The notes under the pieces were generated by a model. That model did not search any database, had not been told where the DNA came from, and saw nothing but the letters and a program-made list of their open reading frames with translations. A stretch of 64,000 nt of DNA, taken from NCBI RefSeq assembly GCF_030247195.1, contig NC_080671.1, positions 15,574,843-15,638,842 on the forward strand, given 5' to 3'. Of the stretch, positions 46,049 to 56,408 are shown one piece after another; within the stretch, counting starts at the first letter, position 1; every line of letters begins with the position of its first letter. Both the position numbers and the translations under genes were made by a program. Source of the DNA: Topomyia yanbarensis. Taxonomy: Eukaryota; Arthropoda; Insecta; Diptera; Culicidae.

Positions 46049-47330
46049 TCTGCTTCCTCATCTCGTACAGATCAGAAGCCAAAAAGCGACCTGCTTGCGA
46101 ACAGCACACAAACAAAAAATACTACCCGCGCCGCGCCGCTCTAACGTGTACGTGTAGCATATAGACACAGGAAAGTTCCGTTGCAGCTAACTGCGAGTGA
46201 AATGAGTGAACAACAAAATAAATTTCGCCCATTACGGGAGAACACAATCGCGATTGATTTTTCGCAAACCCGTCTTAGACCTTCAGTGCGCGAGGTGGAA
46301 CAATTGGTCAAGGTGAAAATGGAACTTGATCTTACAGAGATATCACACGTCCAGCTTCACCACACCAGGAATGTAGTACTAATAACGTTCAACTCCTTAG
46401 CCGAGGCAGAAAGCTTCGTAGCAAAGAACAACATGCAACATGACGTCGAATATGAAAACGTCAAAACCAAGATCCCCGTGTATATGGACCTTGATCTAAC
46501 GGAAATTCGCCTCCATGATCTGGCACCTCGTACTAGCACGGATTATATTAAAAGATTCATGTCGAAGTATGGAGAAGTGGAATCCGTCTCTAACGACACT
46601 TGGAGAAACTTTTTCCCTGGCATTCTCAACGGTGTTCGGGTTGTGCGAATGCGGCTGTACCAACCTATACCATCTTACTTGACTTTCGAGGGCAGATCAT
46701 CTCAAGGTGTTAACTACATACAAAGAACCCTATGCACATACCCTGGGCAGGCGCCCACGTGTCAGTTCTGTAATCAGACTGCACACTACGGTAAGCCATG
46801 CGCCAAAACAACTAAAGAAAACTCATCTTCAACCACCACTACCAAACAGCCTTCAACATTTGCTGATACACAACAAACAGCCGGCCAACAAATGAATGCC
46901 GGACAAACAATATTCCACGGCATCCCAAAGCCAATACTCACCGTACGCAGGGATGAAATAAACAAGAAAGAAGACGGCTATATCAAAGTCACTCGAAAAC
47001 ACAAAAAGCACCAAAAATCTAACAGCGACAACCATTCTAGTGATGACGATATGGACACAAACACAAGCGAGGGGGAAGGCAGACAGATTGATCAGCAAGC
47101 AGCAGAAGGTACACCCGACCATCGCTCACCACCGAGAAAGAAAGTCAACACAAGAAACGGAAAGCAGTGCACCCAGGATAGTCGACAAAAATAATGTTCG
47201 ATGGTTTATATATATTTTGATATCTATTTTGAATGAAATTTTGAATTTGTAATTTTTGAAATGTACATTATTTTCAAAAAGGCGAATGACCCTCGAGGTT
47301 AAAGCCTTAATAAATAAACAAACAAACAAA
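46049..47330 (+). mobile_element. ORF1-only LINE-like element with full ends
   Basis: A 1282-bp unit bounded by the 15-bp direct repeat. It has a 153-base 5' leader, a complete ORF1, a ~136-base 3' UTR and an AAAC-rich tail (47314-47330). Long target duplications plus a short-repeat tail indicate target-primed reverse transcription. There is no ORF2 anywhere inside, so it must have moved with a reverse transcriptase supplied by another LINE. It could be an internally deleted LINE or a true ORF1-only family; one copy cannot decide. Confidence 0.85.
46202..47194 (+). CDS. LINE ORF1-like nucleic-acid-binding protein
   Basis: 330 residues starting at the ATG at 46202. The frame is open further back only to a TTG at 46181. 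The N-terminal ~180 residues look like two RRM-like segments: VVLITFNSLAEAESF near 58-72, and IRLHDLAPRTSTDYIKRFMSKYGEVESV near 102-129. One CCHC knuckle follows, CQFCNQTAHYGKPC (187-200). The C-terminal part is low-complexity and basic or acidic (Ser/Thr/Gln-rich, DDDMDTNTSEGEG), ending with a basic RSPPRKK stretch that could act as a nuclear signal. LINE ORF1 proteins coat the RNA and chaperone it. The frame is intact with no stops, which is notable for an element without ORF2. Gag-like or host-derived origin cannot be excluded. Confidence 0.8.
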   Translation: MSEQQNKFRPLRENTIAIDFSQTRLRPSVREVEQLVKVKMELDLTEISHVQLHHTRNVVLITFNSLAEAESFVAKNNMQHDVEYENVKTKIPVYMDLDLTEIRLHDLAPRTSTDYIKRFMSKYGEVESVSNDTWRNFFPGILNGVRVVRMRLYQPIPSYLTFEGRSSQGVNYIQRTLCTYPGQAPTCQFCNQTAHYGKPCAKTTKENSSSTTTTKQPSTFADTQQTAGQQMNAGQTIFHGIPKPILTVRRDEINKKEDGYIKVTRKHKKHQKSNSDNHSSDDDMDTNTSEGEGRQIDQQAAEGTPDHRSPPRKKVNTRNGKQCTQDSRQK

Positions 47331-47345
47331 CATAAAATGATTCAG
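47331..47345. repeat. 15-bp target-site duplication, right copy
   Basis: Identical to 46034-46048. Confidence 0.9.
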
Positions 47346-48727
47346 AGAAAATAAATTCTTTATAGTATAACTAAGGCAACAACTAGAAACTACATGCGTG
47401 AATATGAGAAATAATTGAGTGGCTGATATATAACTGCAGGGCAGTTATCTATAAGATCAAATGAAGTTCGATAATAATCGGAATCGCAAAGACCACAAGA
47501 ATAATACACTGCACGTTTAATAGTAAGCCTTATGATAATAGAGTCAGCGCTCTGACTGGAAGCCAGCAATTGTATTTGGAAAATGCAACGAGTAAAACCG
47601 GTTCTGGACCAACAAAGTCAGTCACAGCGCCCACTGTGCAAAAATTTATAAAAGTTTTTCTGTGCTCGTTTTTTTCTGGTCAAATCTCTCCACCACGGAG
47701 AAACTTGACCAAGACGATTCTAATTCCGACCAAGGCGTGGGAAGACTTGACCAAGAGAATTTTGATATATCAGAACAAAAAATAATGGTATAAAACATGC
47801 TGTACTCTTTTTTCATATTGTGGATATCTTTAGTACCAGTAAAAATTTGTATTTCATGAATTTGGATTTTTTTATTGCATTTCCTTTTTTGTACGTCACG
47901 AAATAAGCCATGTAACTGCCAATTTTGTTGACTAATACTATAAATATATAGACTGGTGTTTGAGGTGGGATTCTTTTTGTGGCGTGATCAACATCACAGT
48001 AGGTAACACAAAATAGTAGTATAAGAAATGTTGTACTCTTTCATCTTTCTTCAGCTTATTGCTACTTGGTCAAGTCTCCCCAATATAAGTTCTTACTTTC
48101 AATGTTGTGCCGATTTTAAAATTAACTATTCCAATATTCTGATAAATGTAGCATCATTTCACTACTTCATAAGGATAGGGTTCCATAAAAAAATTATTAG
48201 GTACTCAAGGAGATATGTCCATAAAAAGGTTGATAAAATAACATCCTTTCAGGCAAATTCATGAATTCCGGAATATTATCTATGAGGAAAGGATTTTCAC
48301 TCCAAATTTTTAAATCGAAACGAGTATACAAATATTTAAAAAAATTCTTTAAGAGCCAAAAATATACGTAAATATACGATTTTTTCGTACATATGATAAA
48401 TCATTTGTAGTTCTATGGAACCGGTTTTGTTTTTATTAGGAGTCTTTTGTCGAAACGACTTTCGTAGGCTTATTACGAATCTGTGTCATTAATCAAACGA
48501 ATTGTTAGATGATCTATACGAAAGTCTTTCTAATATTTACGAGCATTGTTCGTAAAATGAACGATTTTTTTCCGAAAAATCCTCAAAGTAACTATGCACA
48601 AAAAAAATCATACATATCGAATATATTCGTAAAGATTAGGTTCATTTGTCGATGCGAACATTTTTGTGGCTTGTAAATAATTGGTTTCGTTAATTTCACG
48701 CCCTAAAATATGGCGTCTTCTTTTTTT
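47346..48727. other. AT-rich gap with old repeat debris
   Basis: No gene. 48340-48720 contains a diverged relative of the 18.8-19.1 kb repeat (TTGGTTTCGTTAATTTCACG). The rest is unassigned. Confidence 0.4.
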
Positions 48728-50230
48728 GCCTTTCTCATATAAAGAAAGGCTATGCAATCACTGTAAAAATCGACTTTTTAACCGAGTGTCATACACCATT
48801 CGATTCAATTCGTCGAGATCGGCAAATGTCTGTGTTTGTGTGTTTTTTAGAGAGCGGTAAAAAAAATTAAGGAAAACCCTGATACCCGAGGGAAAATGTA
48901 CAAAAACCCCAATGTCTCAGGGAACGGGTTTGGGCTGCCATCACCCGACCCACTAAAAACCACTGCTCTTTCCCAGAACCTGATTCCTCCCCGGCACTAC
49001 CTTACGGCATTACTTGGCATTACTTCGGGGAGGGGTTTTTATGTGCATAGCACACACTCTAATTCAACTACTTACTAGTTCGTTTTCTCCGCAGGGTTAC
49101 AACCCCACTCCTCTACACTCCACCAATTATCTACCATCCACACAGACTGGCAAGTTCTGCATGGCAGTCGGAAAGCTGGCTGTGAGTCGGCTTTCTACAG
49201 TCTGGGCGGCAAACTTCAGACTGTCTAATTCACCGAGCTCTTCGGCTCCCTTGTGCTAGTTAGCACCGCAACTCCCTTCTCGCACCATTCAGCGCCGTTT
49301 ACTCGTTGAGCACCAGACTTGTTCGCGAACTACTCGGTCTAGTCCCCGACGATGGACCTAGCCTACTCCGACGGAGATTTCCCCGGCGAGAGAAGTTCTC
49401 CCGAAACCGAGCCAACCAACCAGATGTCGAAGTCAGTTCGGCGATTCCGGTGGAGCAGGGCGTCCGGTACGCTGATGTCCCGACGACCTGCGACTGGTGG
49501 TATTTCGTCGCGGTCTACTCAGTCCTGTCCCCGGCGGTGGATCTAGCTTACGCCGACGGAGAGTTCCCCGGTGAAGGAGGCTCTCCCGATACCGATTCTT
49601 CTTTCGTTTTAGCACCACAATTTCTTGAGCCCTTTGGCTTCCTCTCGTTACTTTCCCTATGAGCCATTCAGCTCCCGCCCTCACTTGTTCGCGAACTACT
49701 CAGTCTAGTCCCCAACAATGGATCTAGCCTATTCTCCTGCAACCGAGCGGTAGATTTTCCTGATTCCGATGTTCGTTTTTGTGAGCCCTTTAGCTCTCCG
49801 CGTCGTCCCGATCTACTCGATCTAGTCCCCGGTGGTGGATCTAGCCTACTCACGAGCTACCCGATAGGATGTCGAGGTCGGTTCAGCGATTCCGGTGAAG
49901 CTTGTCGTCCGGTTCCCAGGCGCCCCGACGACCCAACTCGGTCCTACGTCACGTACAACTCAACTGGTCCCCGGCGGTGGACCTAGTCTATACAGTTGGA
50001 GTGTGTATGTGTATGTGTGCCATTTAAACTCACACAATTTTCTCAGAGATGGCTGAACCGATTTTCGCAAACGTAGTTTCATCTGAAAGGTATAACGCTC
50101 CCATAAGCTGCTATTGAATTTTTAGTTGATCCGATTTCCGGTTCCGGAGTTACGGGTTGAAGAGTGCGGTCACACAGAAAATTCCCATATAAACTGGTAC
50201 CACCATGATGTTCAAATGATTTAAAACATA
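48728..50230 (+). repeat. Smaller hairpin-type module interrupted by a GC-rich block
   Basis: Left end TTTGCCTTTCTCATATAAAG at 48728, then the TCGTCGAGATCGGCAAATG block and a GT tract. At about 48846 unrelated sequence intervenes. At about 50000 the module resumes with its GT tract and then CAGAGATGGCTGAACCGATT. The right limit is approximate. This is one member of the family that also forms copies A-C. Confidence 0.65.
49260..49995. repeat. GC-rich tandem block with GGTGGATCTAGC motif
   Basis: The motif TCCCCGGCGGTGGATCTAG or a variant recurs at about 49346, 49531, 49709, 49824 and 49969, so units are roughly 115-185 bp. Composition is far more GC-rich than the flanks, and open frames appear on several strands (for example 49306-49662 plus). 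The frames overlap in several registers and lack known domains, so I treat it as a repeat, not a gene. Confidence 0.6.
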
Positions 50231-50759
50231 TTAAAATTGATGTAACATTACTCTAGTTTGCGGATCTGGATCACTAATGATCAGTCAAAGCAGCTTTGAC
50301 CACATTGGCCACCTATGACGGTTCATGACGGTCCCGGGGAACCCGCCAAGTTCCTAAGCTAATATCACACCCATTCCCCAACGAATTCTCTACCGATTTT
50401 TATAAACTTGATTTCAAATGAAAGATACAGTAATACCATTGACTGCTGCTGAGTTTCATTCGGTTCTGACTCTTGCTTCCGGAGTTACAGGGGTGTTAGT
50501 AAGGATACACTAGAATTTCCCATATAAATCGGTACAATCGTAATACCTCAGAGGCTAAAAACTATTGAAATAATCACCAAATTACTTCTAATCGCAGATC
50601 TAGATCACTGATAGCCAATCAAACATTCTTTGAATGTATTGTCCACTATCGACGATTCCGGAAGTCCGGACTTCCGGGCATATTCCACAAATAAAGTCAC
50701 ATCGGTTCTTCGGTGATGATTGAACCGATTTTCTCAAACCAAGTCTCAAATGGAAGGCA

Positions 50760-50965
50760 AAATATGCAGTTGAGTATTGCGTCGCCACCCCTCCCCCCGC
50801 CTTGCCCTTACACCTCCCTCCTTCATCACTCCCCTCCCCTTGGACCACCCTCACGCCCGCATTTCCTTCATCCACCCCGTATACCGAAATAAGATGAAGG
50901 ATTTCTGACGCATCCTCCACTCCCACTCTACTCATTCCCTCCACTTTCAAACCAATTCCACCAAC
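50760..50965 (+). repeat. Pyrimidine-rich segment repeated inverted at 54590
   Basis: CCTCCCTCCTTCATCACTCC, then ATTTCCTTCATCCACCCCGT and a following ATACCGAAATAAG-type stretch. The reverse complement, diverged, lies at 54590-54760 (GGTATACGGGGTGGATGAAG). Two copies of one dispersed repeat. Confidence 0.6.
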
Positions 50966-51039
50966 ATTTTAAAATATAATCACATGAAGATAACATTGAA
51001 CTCATGCTGATTAAGCTAATTAAATATTATTCTTTTGCC

Positions 51040-52020
51040 TTTATCATATAGAAAGGTTATGCAATTGCTCCAAAAATCGACTTTTTAACCGAGGCCCGGA
51101 GGGCCGAGTCTCATATAACATTCGACTCAGTTCACCGAGATCGCAAAATATCTGTGTGTATGTATGTGTGTATGTATGTGTGTATGTATGGATGTGTGTG
51201 TATGTGCGGATTTGTTAACAAAATATCCACATCGGTTTCTCGGAGATGGCTGAACCGATTTTTACAAACTAAGATTCAAATGAAAGGTATAATATTCCCA
51301 TAGGTTGCTATTGAATTTCATTTTCAACCGACATCTTGTTCCGGATTACGAGTTGAAGAGTATGGTTACAAAACAAAATTTGTTGATTTGTCCACATCGG
51401 TTTCTCGGAATTTTCTGAACCGATTTTGACAAACTTGATTTTAAATGAAAGGTCCATCAGCTGCTGTGGAATTTTGTGTGGATCCCAGTTCTGGTTCCTG
51501 AATTACAGGGTGTTACGTACGATCACGCAGCAAATCCCGATTCTAACGAATTCTGCGATGAATGTAAAAAGGTGAAATTTTTTCCAAAATGTTAACACAA
51601 CTGTTGAATTTGTAGATCTAGGTCACCAACAGTCATTCAAAGTCTCTTTGGCCACACTGGTCACCATCGACGGATCCGGAAGCATCCAAATTCAGAATAA
51701 CGGTTATATTGGTTTCTCGAAAATGACTAGACCGATTTGATCAACTTCGTCTCAAATGAAAGGTGTTGCGTCCCCGGAAACTGACATTAAATTCCATCTC
51801 CATCCGACTTCCGGCTCCGGAGTTACGGGTTGTGGAGTGCGATCACATAGAAAATTCCGATTCAAACCGATACCGCGATGAATGCGAAAAGGTGCTCTTA
51901 TATATACTTACCAAGTGTAATAAGAATGAAAGACATTTCCATAATGTTATATTGTACGAACCAGCTATTAAATCATAGTTTGGAGAAATGAGAAAGGCAC
52001 AATTGCACCTCTAGGTGGAT
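51040..52020 (+). repeat. Near-complete hairpin-type module (~980 bp)
   Basis: Left end TGCCTTTATCATATAGAAAG near 51043; palindromic GAGGCCCGGAGGGCCGAGT near 51091; GTAT/GT tract at 51152-51205; repeated blocks containing TTTCTCGGAGATGGCTGAACC and CTCAAATGAAAGGT; right end GCACCTCTAGGTGGATTAAA near 51996-52016. The subterminal GAGAAAGGC near 51970 is the inverse of the left-end motif. No coding potential is visible. It is the clearest short member of the superfamily seen in copies A-C. Confidence 0.7.
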
Positions 52021-52355
52021 TAAAATAGGTTTTTTAAATACTCGTCACTAAGAATGATGATGCAATTCTTGTTACTAACGAAATAGATTCGCTATCAACC
52101 CAAGAAATTTGTTTAGCGCTTATCACGGTTTTGGCTAAAGATTCGCCACAAAATTCTAGAAAATCCATTCTAGAACTCAATAGGGGTGAGAACTTTGAAA
52201 TAAAACTAATTTTATCAGATCGCTCACTTTCATTGTCAAACGGCGATCCTAAAAGGTCGAATGAAAAAATATACGAAAATTCAGCTCGATAAACGAAATT
52301 AAATCGGGCGTCTGATAAAATATTCGTACTATACACAAACGTTAAGTAAAATGAC

Positions 52356-52620
52356 GAATTCTAGAGAAAATTTTCAATAGGACGTAAGTAACAATGAGAG
52401 ATTCTCTTTGGGGTATTTCTCTTCTGCTCATTACTCGGCCATTTCAACATTTACTACTGTACTCTTTGCATAATATTGTAGTAAAAACCGTCGGCTTTCG
52501 ATATGTACTGGAAAATTAGTAAAAAGTGTTGTAATGACGTCGTAATAAACGAAAGAGAAAGTAAACAAAGAAAGGCTCTCAATGTTACTTACGTCCTATT
52601 GAAAATTTTCTCTAGAATTA
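52356..52620. mobile_element. MITE with ~45-bp inverted repeats
   Basis: TCTAGAGAAAATTTTCAATA at 52361 and the following GGACGTAAGTAAC are mirrored by GTTACTTACGTCC and the inverse ending near 52617. About 265 bp, non-coding, with a CTAGAG palindromic tip at each end. The target duplication is unclear. Confidence 0.7.
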
Positions 52621-52959
52621 TTTCGTGTCATTCACGAAAAATAGTTTTGTCTTCGACGATAAATTTCGTGCAACGTACATCTTTCATCAATTCGCCATGT
52701 TTTTAGAGCGTGAAATGAACGAAACCAACCATTCACAATGCACGCAAAAAAAAACTTCGTTGCAGAAAACGACGAATGAATTCGTGCATTGTGCAATTAT
52801 TTTCGTTCTATTTACGTATTTATTTTATCAGTGCAACGGTAATACCGGCAGAAAGAGGATACGGAGATACAAAAGATTTAGGTTTAGTCGGTATGCTTGC
52901 TGCAAAAAGAACTGCAGTAAGAATCCGATAGTAATACGGCCATGGTCTCTTTTGAAGAT

Positions 52960-53080
52960 TTCTCCTCGAAAAAAATACAAAACCGAATGGTACATAGGAT
53001 TCGGCCTCTGGACCTCGGTTGGAAAGTTGGTTTTCGGAGAATTTGCATATCCTTTCTATATGAGAAAATCAAAAAGATAA
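52960..53080 (-). repeat. Decayed end of the hairpin-type module
   Basis: CCTTTCTATATGAGAAA at 53050 and CGGCCTCTGGACCTCGGTT near 53003 are degenerate forms of the family's hairpin and GGCCCGGAGGGCC palindrome. Confidence 0.5.
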
Positions 53081-54170
53081 TATAGCATAGAAACGCTATA
53101 TCTATTCCTACACATAAAGGCCCTTCTGTTTTCAGTTAGCTCGGGTCCAAGCAAAACATACATAGCATACTACAGATGTACTACTGTCAAATCTAACTGC
53201 AAATAATTGACTTTATATGAATGATGCAGAGAGGGAAGGATGCGGTCGTCAAACGGTGGGATAACAAAATTCCCACAATTTTCCTATCTCATGCCTCCAC
53301 GCGAGTCTAAGTCTATTGATGACATTTGGTCCTTAGACCAGCGACGACTGGGTGCTATCAGCCTTCTGCCGATAGTAGCAGAATGAGAGGGTGCGAACAG
53401 ATCTAGTCGAGACAACATTGCCGTAAAAATGAATAGTTGATCGGAAATTAGCCCCAATACGACTAATCTGACTAGTATCGATGATCACGTGTCAATACGT
53501 ATTGAAAAGTCGCCGCGTCTGTTTTTATGAACCTAATTTCAAGCTCCGTTATTGCTAACAAGCCCGTGCATCAAGTTAACAATCCTTTATATTTCCTTTC
53601 AGTGTTCGTTATTATCGCTCGTATACTTGTATTCCAAAAACAATCCGATATGGAAAATAAGAAATACTTTCCTTGATTTATAACATCTCGCGCTATTTTT
53701 GCCTGTGTAATGTGTTATCACTCGGTAGTTTTCAAGCCAATAAATATATCGTAGAGAAGAAGTACCGAATTCTGTCCAAATACTGTTGCAATAAATAGTG
53801 ATCCGGCCCATTACGCAGATAAGATTAGCTTTTCTAGACAATACTCCCACGGTCGTCTGTGTGGAGTTCAAATTGCTTTTGTCTAGGGAACATAGAATAC
53901 TCTCGGTAGCCGGCTGCCCAGAGTTTAAAAAGAACCAAAAACCAAACAAGATCTTTTCTTTTTCGAGTCATCGTGCACTCGAAGACTAACTAAACAACTA
54001 CCTAATAAAATATACTTTATAGGTCGCATCGCTTGCTTGGAACGAATCCTTGACCTGATACCCTTCCAAACTACCAACTCCGCGACACCTATGGAAGAGT
54101 CTGATGAATCGTCGTCTTTCCGTTAAGTAGGTGGATCATCAACACTTCCTGTCTACCTTATCTTTTAAGG
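53081..54170. other. Unassigned intergenic stretch
   Basis: No gene or clear element. A short purine-rich AGAGAGGGAAGGATGCGG block near 53228 resembles 54605-54626. Confidence 0.4.
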
Positions 54171-54173
54171 ACG

Positions 54174-54395
54174 ACTCAGACGATACATCAGCTTCCGTCA
54201 ACGTCAACGGAACGTCACCTTTCCGTCAGGATAAGTTACATTCAGTTAAATGGAGGCATTCACAAACAACATCAACGGCACGGAACGTTTTGACGTACGG
54301 CACGTGTGAACGGGCGCAAGAGAAAAGTATTTAACTTATCCTGACGGAACGGTGACGTTCCGTTGACGTTGATGGAAGCTGATGTATCGTCTGAG
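54174..54395. mobile_element. Short inverted-repeat MITE (~64-bp arms)
   Basis: CTCAGACGATACATCAGCTT at 54174 and the 40 bases after it are mirrored by 54332-54395, with only two mismatches that I can see. The 92-bp loop contains GGAACGTTTTGACG. Both arms give the same peptide word DDTSASVNVNGTSPFRQDK in opposite orientations, which reflects the repeat and not a gene. Confidence 0.75.
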
Positions 54396-54399
54396 TTGC

Positions 54400-56405
54400 G
54401 CTTTATTCTTCCCCGTGAACGATGGAGATGGGGGCGGCTTGCAATGGTGGCTATCATGCTGTTGAGGTTTTAATATGGGTCGGATTGGTATGAATTCCTA
54501 CTTACCATTTCCTAAGCAACTCTTATTAGATAATCAGCAGTCAAACATGATGAAGTCAGTGTGCAATCCGCCAAAATCATCGTCACAACGCAACGCAACG
54601 CATGATGCAGAGGGGGAAGGATGCGTCGGGAGCCACCTAACTTATTTTGGTATACGGGGTGGATGAAGGGAATGCGGGTATGAGGTTTGCGGAGTGGACG
54701 GAGGAGGAGGGGAATGGATAGGAGGTGCAACACCAAACTGCATGTTCCACCTTCAATTTTGCATAAGGGAACCCGGATTTATTTGGACCTACCTAAGAAA
54801 ATCACCTTTTTAGGTGGATAGATGTGAAAGAATTTATCGGTAAAATGGACCTAATTATTAGTTTGAAACCTCAGCTACATATTGGTGCCATAAAAGTTCA
54901 GTTGCACCACTCCATGGCACATAGTGGGACTTGTTCATACGAAGTTGTGACAAAATTTTAAAAATGGGTAATGTGGCTAAAAATTGGGGTTTTAACTAAT
55001 TTTGGGTAGCTGAATCCATTTCTGCTATCAATTTTGAAATACTATAATTCTTTTTTTCGACTACTTTCATGTTAAGGGTTAATATACACGTTAATAATCG
55101 TAGCCAATCACATCGAATAGCAGAAATGGTTGACAAAACTAGTACAAAACACTGATTTTAAAGTAATATGATGTTGTTTGGGCAACCAAATAGTAAGAAG
55201 ATTTATGAGCTACAGGGCGTGACCGATGGCTCCTATATATCTTGAAACTACACTAAATTTTGAGTCAGATTTATGATAAGTGACCCGTGGGAGACCATCT
55301 CAAAAATTGGAAGACGTATAAAAATAAATTACTGATATAACATTGAACTTTTCAATTGTTTTTTTTTTCGAGGCAGAAAAAAAGCAAATCATTTCTGCGC
55401 AAAAAGCTTGCATCTATAGTTTAGAATATTCATTTTTCTTTTCAAAGAATTCAATTTAATCGTCGTTTTTTCATCCTTTTACGTTGTAGGGGTAGTTTAG
55501 ACCTCCTTACAAGGAAATTCAGACCGTCATTTTTTTGTAAATTGAATTATGTTTACCTATAAAATATTTTTTGGAGAAACTACTTAAGAAGCTTCGTTAC
55601 AAAAACTTAATCTGGTTAGTCACAGTTGTCGATTGGCGCACCATGTATTTTATTTACTGTGTCATGTGCAATGGTGTGTGTAGTCGCAAGCCGCTGAACG
55701 GTCATTGATGGAATAGAGGGTCTGAATTGACCCGTATACCCATTTCTCACAAAAGGAGTCAGCGTTTTAAAAATATCTGTGTTTTCACCCAAACAAAAAT
55801 CATTCCCTAAAATAGGAACCTCAAGCTTTCCAAAACTCTTAACCGTTTTTTTCACTTTTATTTGTTGCTTTAATCACAGTTTTACCATTACATTAAAACT
55901 GAAGAATGCGATTCAACTGTCAAAATTAATGTTTTAGAATAGCGGATCCACGAATATGCACAACAGTCTTACGATTTTCTGAGAAATCGAGGGGTCCGAG
56001 TTACCCCCACAATTTTATTTTTGAATATGATTCTACACTCCATTTTAAAACAAAATGCTCACAACATATACTTTCCGAAATGTAGTAGTTGTCGAGATTT
56101 TTAAATTTTGTTTAAGCAACACAATTACTTTGTTTTACTACGACCTTTTCATAAGTTGTTTGCGTTTCTCTATCAACAACAATAGGTTTTTCAGAAGGCT
56201 CATAAGATTTCCTGTAACTTTCTCTTTAACATCAAAACGATATTGTGAACCATTTGGAAGCTACATAAAAACAACCAACATATGATTCAACTGTACAGTT
56301 TATTCATCAGACCCTATGGTTGAATAATATTTTGATTGCTTTTGTAAAGCTTTCAAAAGTTATAGGAAATGTTATGGTCCTTTTGAAATTGATGTTGATG
56401 GAGAA
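54400..56405. other. AT-rich gap, no gene seen
   Basis: Apart from the repeat at 54590-54760 (inverse of 50760-50965), only short frames are present. CACATAGTGGGACT near 54917 resembles the CACAGTGGGAC ends of the 18.1-kb MITE, but no partner end was found. Confidence 0.4.
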
Positions 56406-56408
56406 ATA

